Of a stretch of DNA of 64,000 bases, positions 28,578-37,488 are shown one piece after another; within the stretch, counting starts at the first letter, position 1, and each line of letters opens with the position of its first letter. Where the stretch lies: NCBI RefSeq assembly GCF_024628805.1, contig NZ_CP102382.1:434001-498000 (forward strand), read 5' to 3'. The notes beneath the pieces were generated by a model that was not told where the DNA came from, made no database searches, and saw only the letters and a program-made list of their open reading frames with translations. The translations under genes were made by a program, and so were the position numbers. The stretch is from Paenimyroides aestuarii. Lineage in GTDB: Bacteria > Bacteroidota > Bacteroidia > Flavobacteriales > Flavobacteriaceae.

Positions 28578-29702
28578 CTAGTTAATTTTAAACAATTCAC
28601 TTGCAATGCCGTCGCAAAAGAATTTACCTTTTAATGTGGTTTTTAAAATATTGTTTTCAATTATCAACTGTTCGTTAATCAGAAAAATTTCTGTGTTTTT
28701 CAATAAATAATCTAGATAATATTGTCCAAAATCGCTTTTAATTTTTTCTAATGATACACCCCAAACCGTTCGCAACCCCGTCATTATATATTCGTTGTAG
28801 CGATCATTTTTGGATAAAACTTCCTCTTCGCTTGGTAATTTATCTTGCTGAATGGCGTTTATGTACAACGAATTATTGGCGATATTCCACGAGCGGTTTT
28901 CACCGTTAAAACTATGCGCCGAAGGACCAATTCCTAAATAGTTCTTTCCTAACCAATACGCAGAATTATTTTTAGAGAAATAATCGGGTTTTCCAAAATT
29001 AGATAATTCGTAATGAATAAATCCTGATTTTTCCAGCATTTCTATCAATAACAAAAAATGTTCGTGGGCAACTCCGTCGTCTGGCATGGGGATTTTTCCA
29101 TTTTTTATCAAGGTGGCCAATGCTGTTTTGGGTTCAACAGTTAAAGCGTAACTCGATATATGCGGAATGTTTAAATCTAAGGCTTTCTGAACGTTTTGCT
29201 GCCAGCGATCAACTGTCATTTCGGGAATTCCATAAATTAAATCGATCGAAATATTATCAAAATATTTTTTGGCTTCTTGCAACGAATTCCACGCTTCATC
29301 AGCATTATGCGCCCGGTTCATCATTTTTAAATCTTCATCAAAAAAAGATTGTATTCCGATACTTAAACGATTAATTTTCGATAGAGCCAATTCTTTGATT
29401 CGATCTGCCGTTAAATCATCTGGATTGGCTTCCAATGTAATCTCCGGCTTCTGAACAACATCAAATAGCTGATAAATGGCATCAACCAACAAATTAATTT
29501 CATTGTTCGATAAAACACTCGGAGTTCCTCCACCAAAATAAATGGTTTCTACGGGCTCTGTAATTTCATTTCTTCGCAAAAAAAGTTCCCGATGCAATGC
29601 GGCAATCATTTCCTCTTTCTTTTTCATCGAGGTAGAAAAATGAAAATCGCAGTAATGACAAGCTTGTTTACAAAAAGGAATATGGATATAAATACCTGCC
29701 AT
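28578..29702 (-). CDS. hemW: HemW-type radical SAM protein
   Basis: 374 residues. Radical SAM protein with iron-sulfur cysteines C11, C15 and C18 in CKQACHYCDF, the GGTPS SAM-binding motif in TIYFGGGTPSVLS, and the HemN/HemW C-terminal domain (YEL SNF, LGIGPSAHSF). HemW proteins are heme chaperones or trafficking factors rather than coproporphyrinogen oxidases. The HemN-type N-terminal extension is absent, which supports HemW. Start and the ruvC stop share one base (TAATG), indicating tight coupling. Confidence 0.9.
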   Translation of the reverse strand: MAGIYIHIPFCKQACHYCDFHFSTSMKKKEEMIAALHRELFLRRNEITEPVETIYFGGGTPSVLSNNEINLLVDAIYQLFDVVQKPEITLEANPDDLTADRIKELALSKINRLSIGIQSFFDEDLKMMNRAHNADEAWNSLQEAKKYFDNISIDLIYGIPEMTVDRWQQNVQKALDLNIPHISSYALTVEPKTALATLIKNGKIPMPDDGVAHEHFLLLIEMLEKSGFIHYELSNFGKPDYFSKNNSAYWLGKNYLGIGPSAHSFNGENRSWNIANNSLYINAIQQDKLPSEEEVLSKNDRYNEYIMTGLRTVWGVSLEKIKSDFGQYYLDYLLKNTEIFLINEQLIIENNILKTTLKGKFFCDGIASELFKIN

Positions 29703-30259
29703 TATTTTTTATTTACACGATCGGCGTTTTGACTAACAAACGCGCCCCAACCTGAATAGCTTTTGCCCACAACGGTTTTTCCTGAGTTAAAATAATGACA
29801 AACCGCAGCTGCCAAACCATCGGTAGAATCTAGGTTTTTGGGCAATTCTTTTAAACCCAACAATTGCTGCAACATTTTGGCTACTTGTTCTTTACTTGCA
29901 TTTCCGTTGCCTGTAATTGCCATTTTTATCTTTTTGGGCTCGTATTCGGTTACAGGAATTTGTCGCGACAAACCTGCTGCCATTGCCACACCTTGTGCCC
30001 TACCCAATTTCAGCATCGATTGTACATTTTTTCCAAAAAACGGTGCTTCTATTGCTATTTCATCGGGATGATGCGTATCGATCAATTCAATGGTGCGTTC
30101 AAAAATGCGTTGCAACTTTAAATAAGGATCGGTCATTTTGGCAAGATTTAACTCGTTCAGTTGCATGAATTCCATGGAATTTTTCACCACTTTAATCAAT
30201 CCAAAACCCATAATGGTTGTTCCGGGATCAATTCCTAATATAATACGTTCGTTTGCCAA
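29702..30259 (-). CDS. ruvC: Crossover junction endodeoxyribonuclease RuvC
   Basis: 185 residues. Holliday-junction resolvase with an RNase H fold. Catalytic acids are visible in ILGIDPGTTIMGFG (first Asp), EIAIEAPFFGKN (Glu) and STDGLAAAVCHY (Asp). The ~15-residue C-terminal extension after the last helix (GWGAFVSQNADRVNKK) is typical of flavobacterial RuvC. First gene of the ruvC-hemW-membrane protein-cyclase transcription unit. The 145 bp upstream hold no other gene. Confidence 0.95.
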   Translation of the reverse strand: MANERIILGIDPGTTIMGFGLIKVVKNSMEFMQLNELNLAKMTDPYLKLQRIFERTIELIDTHHPDEIAIEAPFFGKNVQSMLKLGRAQGVAMAAGLSRQIPVTEYEPKKIKMAITGNGNASKEQVAKMLQQLLGLKELPKNLDSTDGLAAAVCHYFNSGKTVVGKSYSGWGAFVSQNADRVNKK

Positions 30260-30404
30260 AATTGTCTTTATAAATTGAAATACTGTAGAATTTAATTTAA
30301 AATAAACGTGTAATAAACTAATTATCAGCGAAATATTAAACCAAATTTCAGCAATTAAAGTTACAACTATTATTTAGAAGTTGCGGCATATATTTGATTT
30401 TTCA

Positions 30405-31247
30405 TTACTGAAAAACTTCTTCCTTTACACCATCAAAACTTGCAAATACCATCGACGGATGCGAATCTTGATGAAAGATATTACCCTGATTGTCAATCGC
30501 AATTGCTCCTGCAAAACCATCGTAAGGTTTTAATTCGGCAAAGGTTTTTTCAAACGCTTGTTCTAACGAAAAACCATCGGTAACACGGGTTACAATTTTT
30601 GCTGCCACAGCACCGCTCACAATATCTTCCCCCACACCTGTTAAGCTTACACCGCAAAATGAATTGGCATAATTTCCGGCTACGGTAGCTGAATCGGACA
30701 CTCGTCCAGGAATTTCAAAACCTTTACCGCCTGTTGAAGTAGCAACTGCAATTTTTCCGTTTTTATCTAAAACAACACAACCAACAGTTCCTGTTCCTAA
30801 CGATTGTACTTTTGCTTCGTATTCGGCTCTTCGCTGTGAAATTTCAGTAGAAAAAACTTCAAATCCGTGCTTTCGGGCAAAGTTTGTCGCTCCGCTTCCG
30901 CCTAAAATCCGGTCGTCAACCTGCATTAAAACCTCTGCCACTTGAATGGGGTTTTTTACATCTTCGATATTAATCACACCGCTCATTTTCTGACTTTCGC
31001 CATCCATTAAAGAAGCACTCATTCTTATTTTTCCGTCGGATTGAATTTGAGAACCAATTCCAGCATTAAACAATTCATCGTCTTCTAACTGCGAAACTGC
31101 ATAGACCACTGTTTCTAATGCCGAATGATTTTGCAAATACGCATAAGCATCTTTCACAATGCGTAAAAGTGCTTGTTGTTTGGCAATTTTGGTTTCTAAA
31201 TTGGTGGTTGATTCAGAGAAAAAACCACCGTGAATAATGATTTTCAT
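30405..31247 (-). CDS. Isoaspartyl peptidase / plant-type L-asparaginase (Ntn hydrolase)
   Basis: 280 residues. Ntn-hydrolase made as a precursor that cleaves itself before the nucleophilic Thr154 in GTGTVGCVVLD, giving alpha and beta chains. Other landmarks: IIIHGG at the N-terminus, ELFNAGIGSQ, GVINIEDVKNP, and VSLTGVGEDI. The family hydrolyses beta-aspartyl dipeptides and asparagine. It begins 6 bp downstream of cphB, so the likely substrate here is beta-Asp-Arg released from cyanophycin by CphB. No signal peptide: cytoplasmic action. Confidence 0.88.
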   Translation of the reverse strand: MKIIIHGGFFSESTTNLETKIAKQQALLRIVKDAYAYLQNHSALETVVYAVSQLEDDELFNAGIGSQIQSDGKIRMSASLMDGESQKMSGVINIEDVKNPIQVAEVLMQVDDRILGGSGATNFARKHGFEVFSTEISQRRAEYEAKVQSLGTGTVGCVVLDKNGKIAVATSTGGKGFEIPGRVSDSATVAGNYANSFCGVSLTGVGEDIVSGAVAAKIVTRVTDGFSLEQAFEKTFAELKPYDGFAGAIAIDNQGNIFHQDSHPSMVFASFDGVKEEVFQ

Positions 31248-31253
31248 AACCTC

Positions 31254-32129
31254 TTAATTTGTATATTGCGAAGAATGAATACTCATTTTATATGTATTTA
31301 GATCAAATTTATCAAATTGACTCATCACGTGTGTTACCAAATGATTGATTGATATAGGCTGACCCAATTCCACTTGTGTTAAACTGGTGTCTTTCACTTC
31401 TCGTCCGTCAACCAGAATCACCAAGCCCGAACCAATAGCTTCCATTTGATGCCCGTTGGTAATCAACAAGCCCGTATCTTCACCCAAACCAACACCTAAA
31501 ACTTTTGGATTGCTCACCACTGCTTGAAACAAACGACCAATTCGCCCTCTTTGAACAAAGTGTGTATCAATCACCACATCGTCTATCAACCCTAAACCCG
31601 ACGTGATTTTTACTTCACCTTTCAGCAAGGCTTCGGAACTGCTTCCTTGATAAATCATGCTGTTTGAGGCTGCTGCTGCACCTGCTGATGTTCCAGCATA
31701 GATAAATTCGGTGTTGGTGTATTTCGAAATCAATAAATCCACAAAAGGAGTTCCGCCTAAAATAGAAGTTAAACGCAATTGATCACCGCCGGTAAACATT
31801 ACCACATCTGCTGCTTTTAAGCGCTCTAAAACCTCCGGATTGCTTGCTTGCTCGCGGTTTTCAATATATAAAACATCGGCGTTGTTTGCCTCTAAATAGC
31901 TGAATGCTTTAATATATTCGGGGCCTATTTCTCTTGGAATTTTCGACGCAGTTGTAATCACTTCAATACGCGATTTTTCCTTATGTTTTGATTCCTCAAT
32001 GATTCTTTTTAGAATACCTGTTTCAAAAAAATTCAAATTCTTTGAAGCGTCTTTATCTAAATTGGTTTCTGTAAAACTTCCCTTATCTACAGCACCACCT
32101 ATTATAATTAATTTTCCTAATATTTCCAT
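31254..32129 (-). CDS. cphB: Cyanophycinase
   Basis: 291 residues from the ATG at 32129; an open extension to 32267 has no conserved residues. Serine exopeptidase of the S51 class that cuts cyanophycin into beta-Asp-Arg dipeptides. The nucleophile is Ser148 in AGTSAGAAA; other family motifs are LIIIGGAVDKG, VVMFTGGDQLRL, DTHFVQRGRIGRL and GLGEDTGLLI. No signal peptide, so it is the intracellular type rather than a secreted CphE. Forms an operon with the isoaspartyl peptidase downstream and is divergent from cphA. Confidence 0.92.
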   Translation of the reverse strand: MEILGKLIIIGGAVDKGSFTETNLDKDASKNLNFFETGILKRIIEESKHKEKSRIEVITTASKIPREIGPEYIKAFSYLEANNADVLYIENREQASNPEVLERLKAADVVMFTGGDQLRLTSILGGTPFVDLLISKYTNTEFIYAGTSAGAAAASNSMIYQGSSSEALLKGEVKITSGLGLIDDVVIDTHFVQRGRIGRLFQAVVSNPKVLGVGLGEDTGLLITNGHQMEAIGSGLVILVDGREVKDTSLTQVELGQPISINHLVTHVMSQFDKFDLNTYKMSIHSSQYTN

Positions 32130-32365
32130 GGCGTAAAAATAACTATTTCTTGAAATTACACAAATTCCAACCCGAAAGAAAATGATAATTTTTTTTACAC
32201 ACTTTTCAAAAAAAATCGTCAAACGCAAGGAATCTTTCAGAAAGCAAGCGCTAATTGATACAGACACTATTTATTTCGTTTTTTTTACCAAAAACAACCA
32301 ACATTTAAAATATTTTTTTATTTTTAACAAAATGAACATCATATAAGAAAAAATTATTGTTTTTT

Positions 32366-34987
32366 ATGAAAATATTAAAAATACAAGCCTTAAGAGGACC
32401 TAACATTTGGAGCGTTCGCAGAAAAAAATTAATCCAAATGCGATTAGATTTGGAAGAAATGGAAGAATTTCCCACCAATAAAATTGAAGGATTTAGAGAG
32501 CGAATTGAAGCAATGTTTCCAACGATGATTGAACATCGCTGTTCAGAAGGAACCAGAGGTGGTTTTTTCTCTCGTGTAGAACGAGGCACGTGGATGGGAC
32601 ATGTTATTGAGCATATTGCATTAGAAATTCAAACGCTAGCCGGCATGGAAACAGGCTTTGGAAGAACGCGTGAAACCAAAACACCCGGTGTTTATAATGT
32701 GGTTTTTAGTTATACCGAAGAAAACGTGGGCTTGTTTGCGGCTGAAAGTGCTGTTCGTATTGCCGAAGCTTTAATTGCTGGAACCGAATACGATGTGGAA
32801 GCAGACATTCAAAGAATGCGTGAAATTCGTGAACGCGTTCGTTTGGGACCGTCAACCGGAAGCATTGTGGAAGAAGCAGTTGCACGCGATATTCCTTGGA
32901 TTCGCTTAGGCACTAATTCCTTAGTTCAGTTGGGATACGGCATTAATCAAATGCGTTTCCAGGCAACTATCACTTGCAAAACAAGCAATATTGCTGTGGA
33001 CATTGCTTGTGATAAAGAAGAAACCAAACGCTTGTTAGAATTGGCATCGATTCCTGTGGCAAGTGGCGGCATTTGTGTGGATGAAGAAGATTTAGAAGAA
33101 GTAGTGAAAAAAATTGGATATCCAATTGTGATTAAACCTTTAGATGGCAATCACGGCAAGGGTGCATCAATCAACGTGAAAAATTGGGAAGATGCGGTCA
33201 CCGGATTGGCTTATGCAAAAAATTACAGCCGCAGAGTGATCGTTGAAAAATTTATTACCGGATTTGATTTCCGTGTGTTGATAATCGATCATAAATTGGT
33301 TGCGGCTGCCAAAAGAGAACCCGCTCATGTGAAAGGTGATGGCGTGCAAACCATTCAACAATTAATCGATGAAACCAATCAAGATCCAAGACGCGGGTAC
33401 GGACATGAAAATGTTTTAACGCAAATTGATGTGGATCGAGACACCACCGATTTATTGGACAAATTGGGCTATACTTTAGAAACAATTCCCAACAAAGGCG
33501 AAATTGTATATTTAAAATCTACTGCTAATTTAAGCACTGGTGGAACATCGGTTGATGTGACTGATATGATGCATCCCGAAAACATTTTTCTTTGCGAACG
33601 CATTTCTCGCGTAATTGGTTTAGATGTTTGCGGAATTGATATCATGGCAGAAAATCTAACACAACCACTTAAAGAAAATGGTGGATGTATTTTAGAAGTA
33701 AACGCAGCTCCTGGTTTCCGCATGCACTTGGCTCCAAGCGAAGGCTTACCCAGAAATGTTGCCGCTCCGGTGATTGATATGTTGTATCCGCCGGGAAAAC
33801 CAAGCCGTATTCCTATCATTGCTGTAACAGGAACAAATGGCAAAACAACTACCACCCGATTAATTGCACATATTGTAAAAAATAACGGTTACAAGGTAGG
33901 TTTCACCACATCAGACGGAATTTACGTGCAAAACCACATGATGGAAAAAGGCGACACCACCGGACCTATTTCAGCAGAATATATATTGAAAGACCCTACG
34001 GTAGAATTTGCTGTTTTAGAAACGGCAAGGGGAGGCATCTTAAGATCGGGGCTTGGATTTAGTCGTTGTGATATTGGAATCATCACAAATATTCAAGAAG
34101 ATCATTTGGGATTGTCTGATATTCATACGTTAGACGATTTAGCCCGCGTAAAAAGTGTGGTTGTGCGCAGTGTGAAAGAAGATGGATGGGCAATCTTAAA
34201 CGCAGAAGATGAACAATGCCTGAAAATTGCAAAGGATTTAAGTTGCAATGTGGCTTATTTCAGCATGGATGAAAATGCCCCAATCGTAAAACAATTTGCA
34301 AAAGAAGGAAAAATTGTAGCGGTTTATGAAAACGGTTTCATCACCATAAAAAAAGGTGAATGGAAAATTCGTGTAGAAAGAGCCACTCATGTTCCGTTAA
34401 CTCTTGGTGGAAAAGCAAAATTTATGATTGCCAATGTGTTGGCAGCAACTTTAGCGGCATATTTGCAAGGATTTAAAACCGAAGATATTAGTTTATCCCT
34501 ACAAACATTTATTCCGAGTGCTGCACAAACTCCGGGACGAATGAACATTTTTGAGTTTAAAAAGTTTAAAGTTTTGATTGATTTTGCACATAATCCTGCT
34601 GGTTATCGTGGTGTGGAAGAATATTTAAGCACCGTGGAAGCCACTAAAAAAATAGGAATTATTGCCGGAGTTGGCGATCGCAGAGATGAAGACATTAAAG
34701 AATGTGCCATGATTGCTGCCCGAATGTTTGACCATATTATTATTCGACAGGAAAAACACTTGCGTGGCAGAACCGAACAAGAAATCATCGATTTGATTAT
34801 GGAGGGCATTTCAGAATCAGAACGCACTGTTACTTATGAAATCATTACTAAAGAAACCGAGGCTATAAAACACGCAATAAACAGCGCCGAAGACGGCACT
34901 TTTATTACTGCCTTGAGTGATGTAATTACCAATGCAATCGAGATTGTTCAGGAATATTTGGATAAAGAAAACGAAGAAGTTAGTTAG
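32366..34987 (+). CDS. cphA: Cyanophycin synthetase
   Basis: 873 residues from the ATG at 32366; a TTG nine bases earlier is in frame but less likely. It polymerises L-Asp and L-Arg into multi-L-arginyl-poly-L-aspartate using ATP. Three modules are visible: an N-terminal domain (1-160), an ATP-grasp domain (about 210-470; VIKPLDGNHGKGASINV, EKFITGFDFRVLII, ILEVNAAPGFRMH), and a Mur-ligase-like domain starting at G489 (GTNGKTTTTR P-loop; LETARGGILRSGLGF; DFAHNPAGY). Length and order match CphA1 from cyanobacteria and other bacteria. Strong downstream terminator. Confidence 0.95.
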   Translation: MKILKIQALRGPNIWSVRRKKLIQMRLDLEEMEEFPTNKIEGFRERIEAMFPTMIEHRCSEGTRGGFFSRVERGTWMGHVIEHIALEIQTLAGMETGFGRTRETKTPGVYNVVFSYTEENVGLFAAESAVRIAEALIAGTEYDVEADIQRMREIRERVRLGPSTGSIVEEAVARDIPWIRLGTNSLVQLGYGINQMRFQATITCKTSNIAVDIACDKEETKRLLELASIPVASGGICVDEEDLEEVVKKIGYPIVIKPLDGNHGKGASINVKNWEDAVTGLAYAKNYSRRVIVEKFITGFDFRVLIIDHKLVAAAKREPAHVKGDGVQTIQQLIDETNQDPRRGYGHENVLTQIDVDRDTTDLLDKLGYTLETIPNKGEIVYLKSTANLSTGGTSVDVTDMMHPENIFLCERISRVIGLDVCGIDIMAENLTQPLKENGGCILEVNAAPGFRMHLAPSEGLPRNVAAPVIDMLYPPGKPSRIPIIAVTGTNGKTTTTRLIAHIVKNNGYKVGFTTSDGIYVQNHMMEKGDTTGPISAEYILKDPTVEFAVLETARGGILRSGLGFSRCDIGIITNIQEDHLGLSDIHTLDDLARVKSVVVRSVKEDGWAILNAEDEQCLKIAKDLSCNVAYFSMDENAPIVKQFAKEGKIVAVYENGFITIKKGEWKIRVERATHVPLTLGGKAKFMIANVLAATLAAYLQGFKTEDISLSLQTFIPSAAQTPGRMNIFEFKKFKVLIDFAHNPAGYRGVEEYLSTVEATKKIGIIAGVGDRRDEDIKECAMIAARMFDHIIIRQEKHLRGRTEQEIIDLIMEGISESERTVTYEIITKETEAIKHAINSAEDGTFITALSDVITNAIEIVQEYLDKENEEVS

Positions 34988-35007
34988 TTTTTTTAAAGAA
35001 CATCTAT

Positions 35008-35041
35008 AAAAATGCTCCAATAAAATTTGGAGCATTTTTTA
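35008..35041 (+). terminator. Intrinsic terminator of cphA
   Basis: AAAATGCTCCAA, loop TAAAA, TTGGAGCATTTTTT, 21 bp after the cphA stop codon. Confidence 0.8.
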
Positions 35042-35117
35042 TTTTAATCGAAGCTAATCATCCATATAATTCGTTAATTTAATATGCATGTGCTTAAAAA
35101 AATCATTTCTTTGCACT

Positions 35118-36074
35118 ATGAAATTGCTATCGCCCAAAATGAAAGAATTCCTAATGCTGTTGCTAAAAATAGCAGTGGTTGGCGGCGCTTTTTATTTTAT
35201 TAACAAACAGCTCACCGAGAAAGATTTCGATTGGGAAATTATTGCCAAAGCATTACACACACCAAATGCTTGGTTTTTAGTGGGCATATTATTGCTGCTT
35301 ACCTTTTTAAACAGATTTATCGAGATTTTGAAATGGAAAAATTTGGCACAAACTGTAAAGCCAATCAGTATTTGGGAAAGCACCAAACAGGTTTTGATTG
35401 GTATTACTTTTGGCATTGTTACACCAAACGGTATTGGCGAATACGCAGGAAAAGCATGGTTTTATGAGCGGAAAAACACCGTGAAAATTATCTTTTTAAA
35501 TGCGGTTTGCAACGGTATTCAAGTGGTTTTTTCAGTGCTTTTTGGGTTAATTGGTACGTTTTACATAAATTCCTTACACCAATTTATTGCTACAAAATAT
35601 ATTGTACTATTCTTCGGGGTTTTAATAGCTGTAATTTTAGTGATTCTTTCCGTTAAAAACATTCGCATAAAGGGTTATTCTTTACAAAGCCTTTTCAAAA
35701 GTTTAAACGAAATTCCTAAGACAATTCATCGAAAAAACATCGGTTTGGCATTGTTAAGGTATTTAGTGTTGATCCATCAGTATTTTATTCTGTACACGCT
35801 TTTCCATGTAGAAATCCCGTATTTTGTGTTATTGGCTGTGGTGGCGAGTATTTATCTGTTGGCATCGAGCTTGCCCAATTTTCAGGCAGTTGACTTTGCT
35901 TTGAAAGGAAGTGTGGCTATTTATTTATTCAGCTTTTTTGGTGTGGACGGATGGATTGTAACGCTTGTAGCCGCTCTTATTTGGTTGTTGAATTTGGTAA
36001 TTCCTATATCAATTGGAAGTGTTTTGCTGCTTATTTTTAATCCGAAGAAGAATTCAAACCAACAGGCAATATAA
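35118..36074 (+). CDS. Lysylphosphatidylglycerol synthase transmembrane-region (flippase-like) protein
   Basis: 318 residues from the ATG at 35118. About eight membrane helices make up a UPF0104 / LPG_synthase_TM domain, with the family feature GIVTPNGIGEYAGKAWFYERK (about 100-120) between helices. Such proteins are the membrane half of MprF or stand alone as putative lipid flippases. No aminoacyl-transferase domain is present, so lysyl-PG synthesis is not implied. Its last 38 bp overlap the convergent lipoprotein gene. Confidence 0.78.
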   Translation: MKLLSPKMKEFLMLLLKIAVVGGAFYFINKQLTEKDFDWEIIAKALHTPNAWFLVGILLLLTFLNRFIEILKWKNLAQTVKPISIWESTKQVLIGITFGIVTPNGIGEYAGKAWFYERKNTVKIIFLNAVCNGIQVVFSVLFGLIGTFYINSLHQFIATKYIVLFFGVLIAVILVILSVKNIRIKGYSLQSLFKSLNEIPKTIHRKNIGLALLRYLVLIHQYFILYTLFHVEIPYFVLLAVVASIYLLASSLPNFQAVDFALKGSVAIYLFSFFGVDGWIVTLVAALIWLLNLVIPISIGSVLLLIFNPKKNSNQQAI

Positions 36075-36516
36075 ATTGGGTTTTAACGGGAATGCCGCGT
36101 TTGGTTGCCGGATGTATTTTTGAAAAACTTTTTTGATGATGCGCCATAATACTGTCTAGCATTTTTTTGGGAAGCAGTTTTTCATTTACCATTTGCGTTT
36201 TGAACTGAAGGTTGCTTTTCGGAGAAATAGTTACCAAAAACTGAACGGTATCAATAGTAGAAATCTGCACCAGTGAATCGGTTTTTAAAACATGAACCAC
36301 TTCAAAATGCAATCGGTCAAAAAAACAGGCTTTGTTTTCTTCTTCCGTCTTTAGCTTTTCGCAGGCATCATAAGTAGGATAGGTATCTACTTTATTCCAA
36401 TCGATAGTATGCAATTCGCGTCTTAACAACTCTTGGGAATTGGGTAGTTCTTTCTGTGCGAAATTGCAAGAAGTAAGAAAAATACTAAAAAAAAGAAATG
36501 CCCAATAATTCTTCAT
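36037..36516 (-). CDS. Lipoprotein with a TonB-like C-terminal domain
   Basis: 159 residues from the ATG at 36516 (an ATG two codons earlier is also possible). Lipoprotein signal FSIFLTSC. The C-terminal part has the TonB_C-like order of a strand VQFLVTISPKSNLQF, a helix KKMLDSIMAHHQKSF and a final strand GIPVKTQFILPV. This places it in the same broad group as the array at 37.1-40.5 kb, but divergent. Function unknown. Overlaps the end of the upstream plus-strand gene tail to tail. Confidence 0.6.
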   Translation of the reverse strand: MKNYWAFLFFSIFLTSCNFAQKELPNSQELLRRELHTIDWNKVDTYPTYDACEKLKTEEENKACFFDRLHFEVVHVLKTDSLVQISTIDTVQFLVTISPKSNLQFKTQMVNEKLLPKKMLDSIMAHHQKSFSKIHPATKRGIPVKTQFILPVGLNSSSD

Positions 36517-36563
36517 GAACAATTAAATCGTAAATTTAAAAACAAAAATACAAAAAAATTACT

Positions 36564-37061
36564 ATGGAAATTTTAATACTGATTATAAGTTTGTTATTTG
36601 TAATTGCCGGAATTGTTGGCAGCGTGTTGCCTGCTTTGCCCGGACCGCCTATTAGCTGGATTGGACTGCTGATTTTATACACCACACCCGGCATTGCTTT
36701 TGATTATTGGTTATTGGGAATTACCTTTGTTTTTACGCTGATCATTGTGATTTTAGATTATGTGATTCCGGCACAAGGCACCAAACGTTTTGGAGGCAGT
36801 AAATATGGAATTTGGGGCACAAACATTGGATTGATTGTGGGGCTATTCTTTCCTCCTTTTGGATTTATTATTGGCCCATTCTTAGGTGCTTTTATTGGGG
36901 AATTGATTTACGACCAAAACGATTCTAAACGTGCATTGAAAGCAGCTACGGGTTCTTTTATAGGTTTTGTAGCCTCTACTTTTGTAAAATTTGTATTTTG
37001 TATGATTTTATTGGGAATGTACATTCACACCGTTTGGAAATATGGGAGTGTTTGGTTTTAG
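36564..37061 (+). CDS. DUF456-family membrane protein
   Basis: 165 residues, about five membrane helices. The DUF456 signature LPALPGPPISWIGLLIL is at 24-42, and a second copy of the half-module (GLFFPPFGFIIGPFLGAFIGE) gives internal symmetry. Function unknown for the family. Single gene between two minus-strand genes. Confidence 0.85.
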   Translation: MEILILIISLLFVIAGIVGSVLPALPGPPISWIGLLILYTTPGIAFDYWLLGITFVFTLIIVILDYVIPAQGTKRFGGSKYGIWGTNIGLIVGLFFPPFGFIIGPFLGAFIGELIYDQNDSKRALKAATGSFIGFVASTFVKFVFCMILLGMYIHTVWKYGSVWF

Positions 37062-37096
37062 ATTTTAAACTATACTATCGAGATTAAATCAAACTC

Positions 37097-37486
37097 TTAA
37101 TCTGCATTTAAACTCATAGATATAGTAAATCGTGAACGAACAGATTTCCCAACGTGTTTTGCTGGAATCCATTTTGATTTTTTCAAACAGATATTGCTTT
37201 TTGAATGTTTTTTTCAGATAAATTCTCATTTTTTACCTGAATATTTGAAAGTGACCCATCTTTTTCAACAATAAATTGAAATATTAGAGCATCAAGACCT
37301 TTTTCATTTTTATATCTTTTAAGTTCAATAGCTAACTTATATTTTAATTTATTTAGACCTTCAGATGGAATTGCCTTGACTTGAGCAAAAGTATGAATTC
37401 TATTATCTTCTTCCTGCGTATTCTCTTGTGCAATTGACTGAAATCCAACTAGGAGAATGAAAATAGTTAAAAAAAATATTTCTCAT
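37097..37486 (-). pseudogene. Frameshifted TonB-like secreted protein, last member of the paralogue array
   Basis: No full open frame exists, but the minus strand reads as a paralogue of the neighbours once two frameshifts are allowed. From the ATG at 37486, a run of eight A's on plus (37469-37476) breaks the frame inside the signal peptide. The next frame then gives TIFILLVGFQSIAQE, HTFAQVKAIPSEGL and FQFIVEKDGSLSNIQV. A TGA is met near 37186, and another shift restores KKSKWIPAKHVGKSVRS to a stop at 37097. The order of motifs (signal peptide, FVQ-K-A-P-EGL, VEKDG, W-PA) is that of the 39239-39631 gene. It would have been ~128 residues, without the CxC domain. Confidence 0.75.
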
Positions 37487-37488
37487 AT

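Noticed and set aside
32130..32267. Longer cyanophycinase start
   Set aside because: The extra 46 residues are not conserved and the ATG at 32129 starts the typical MEILGKLIIIGG.
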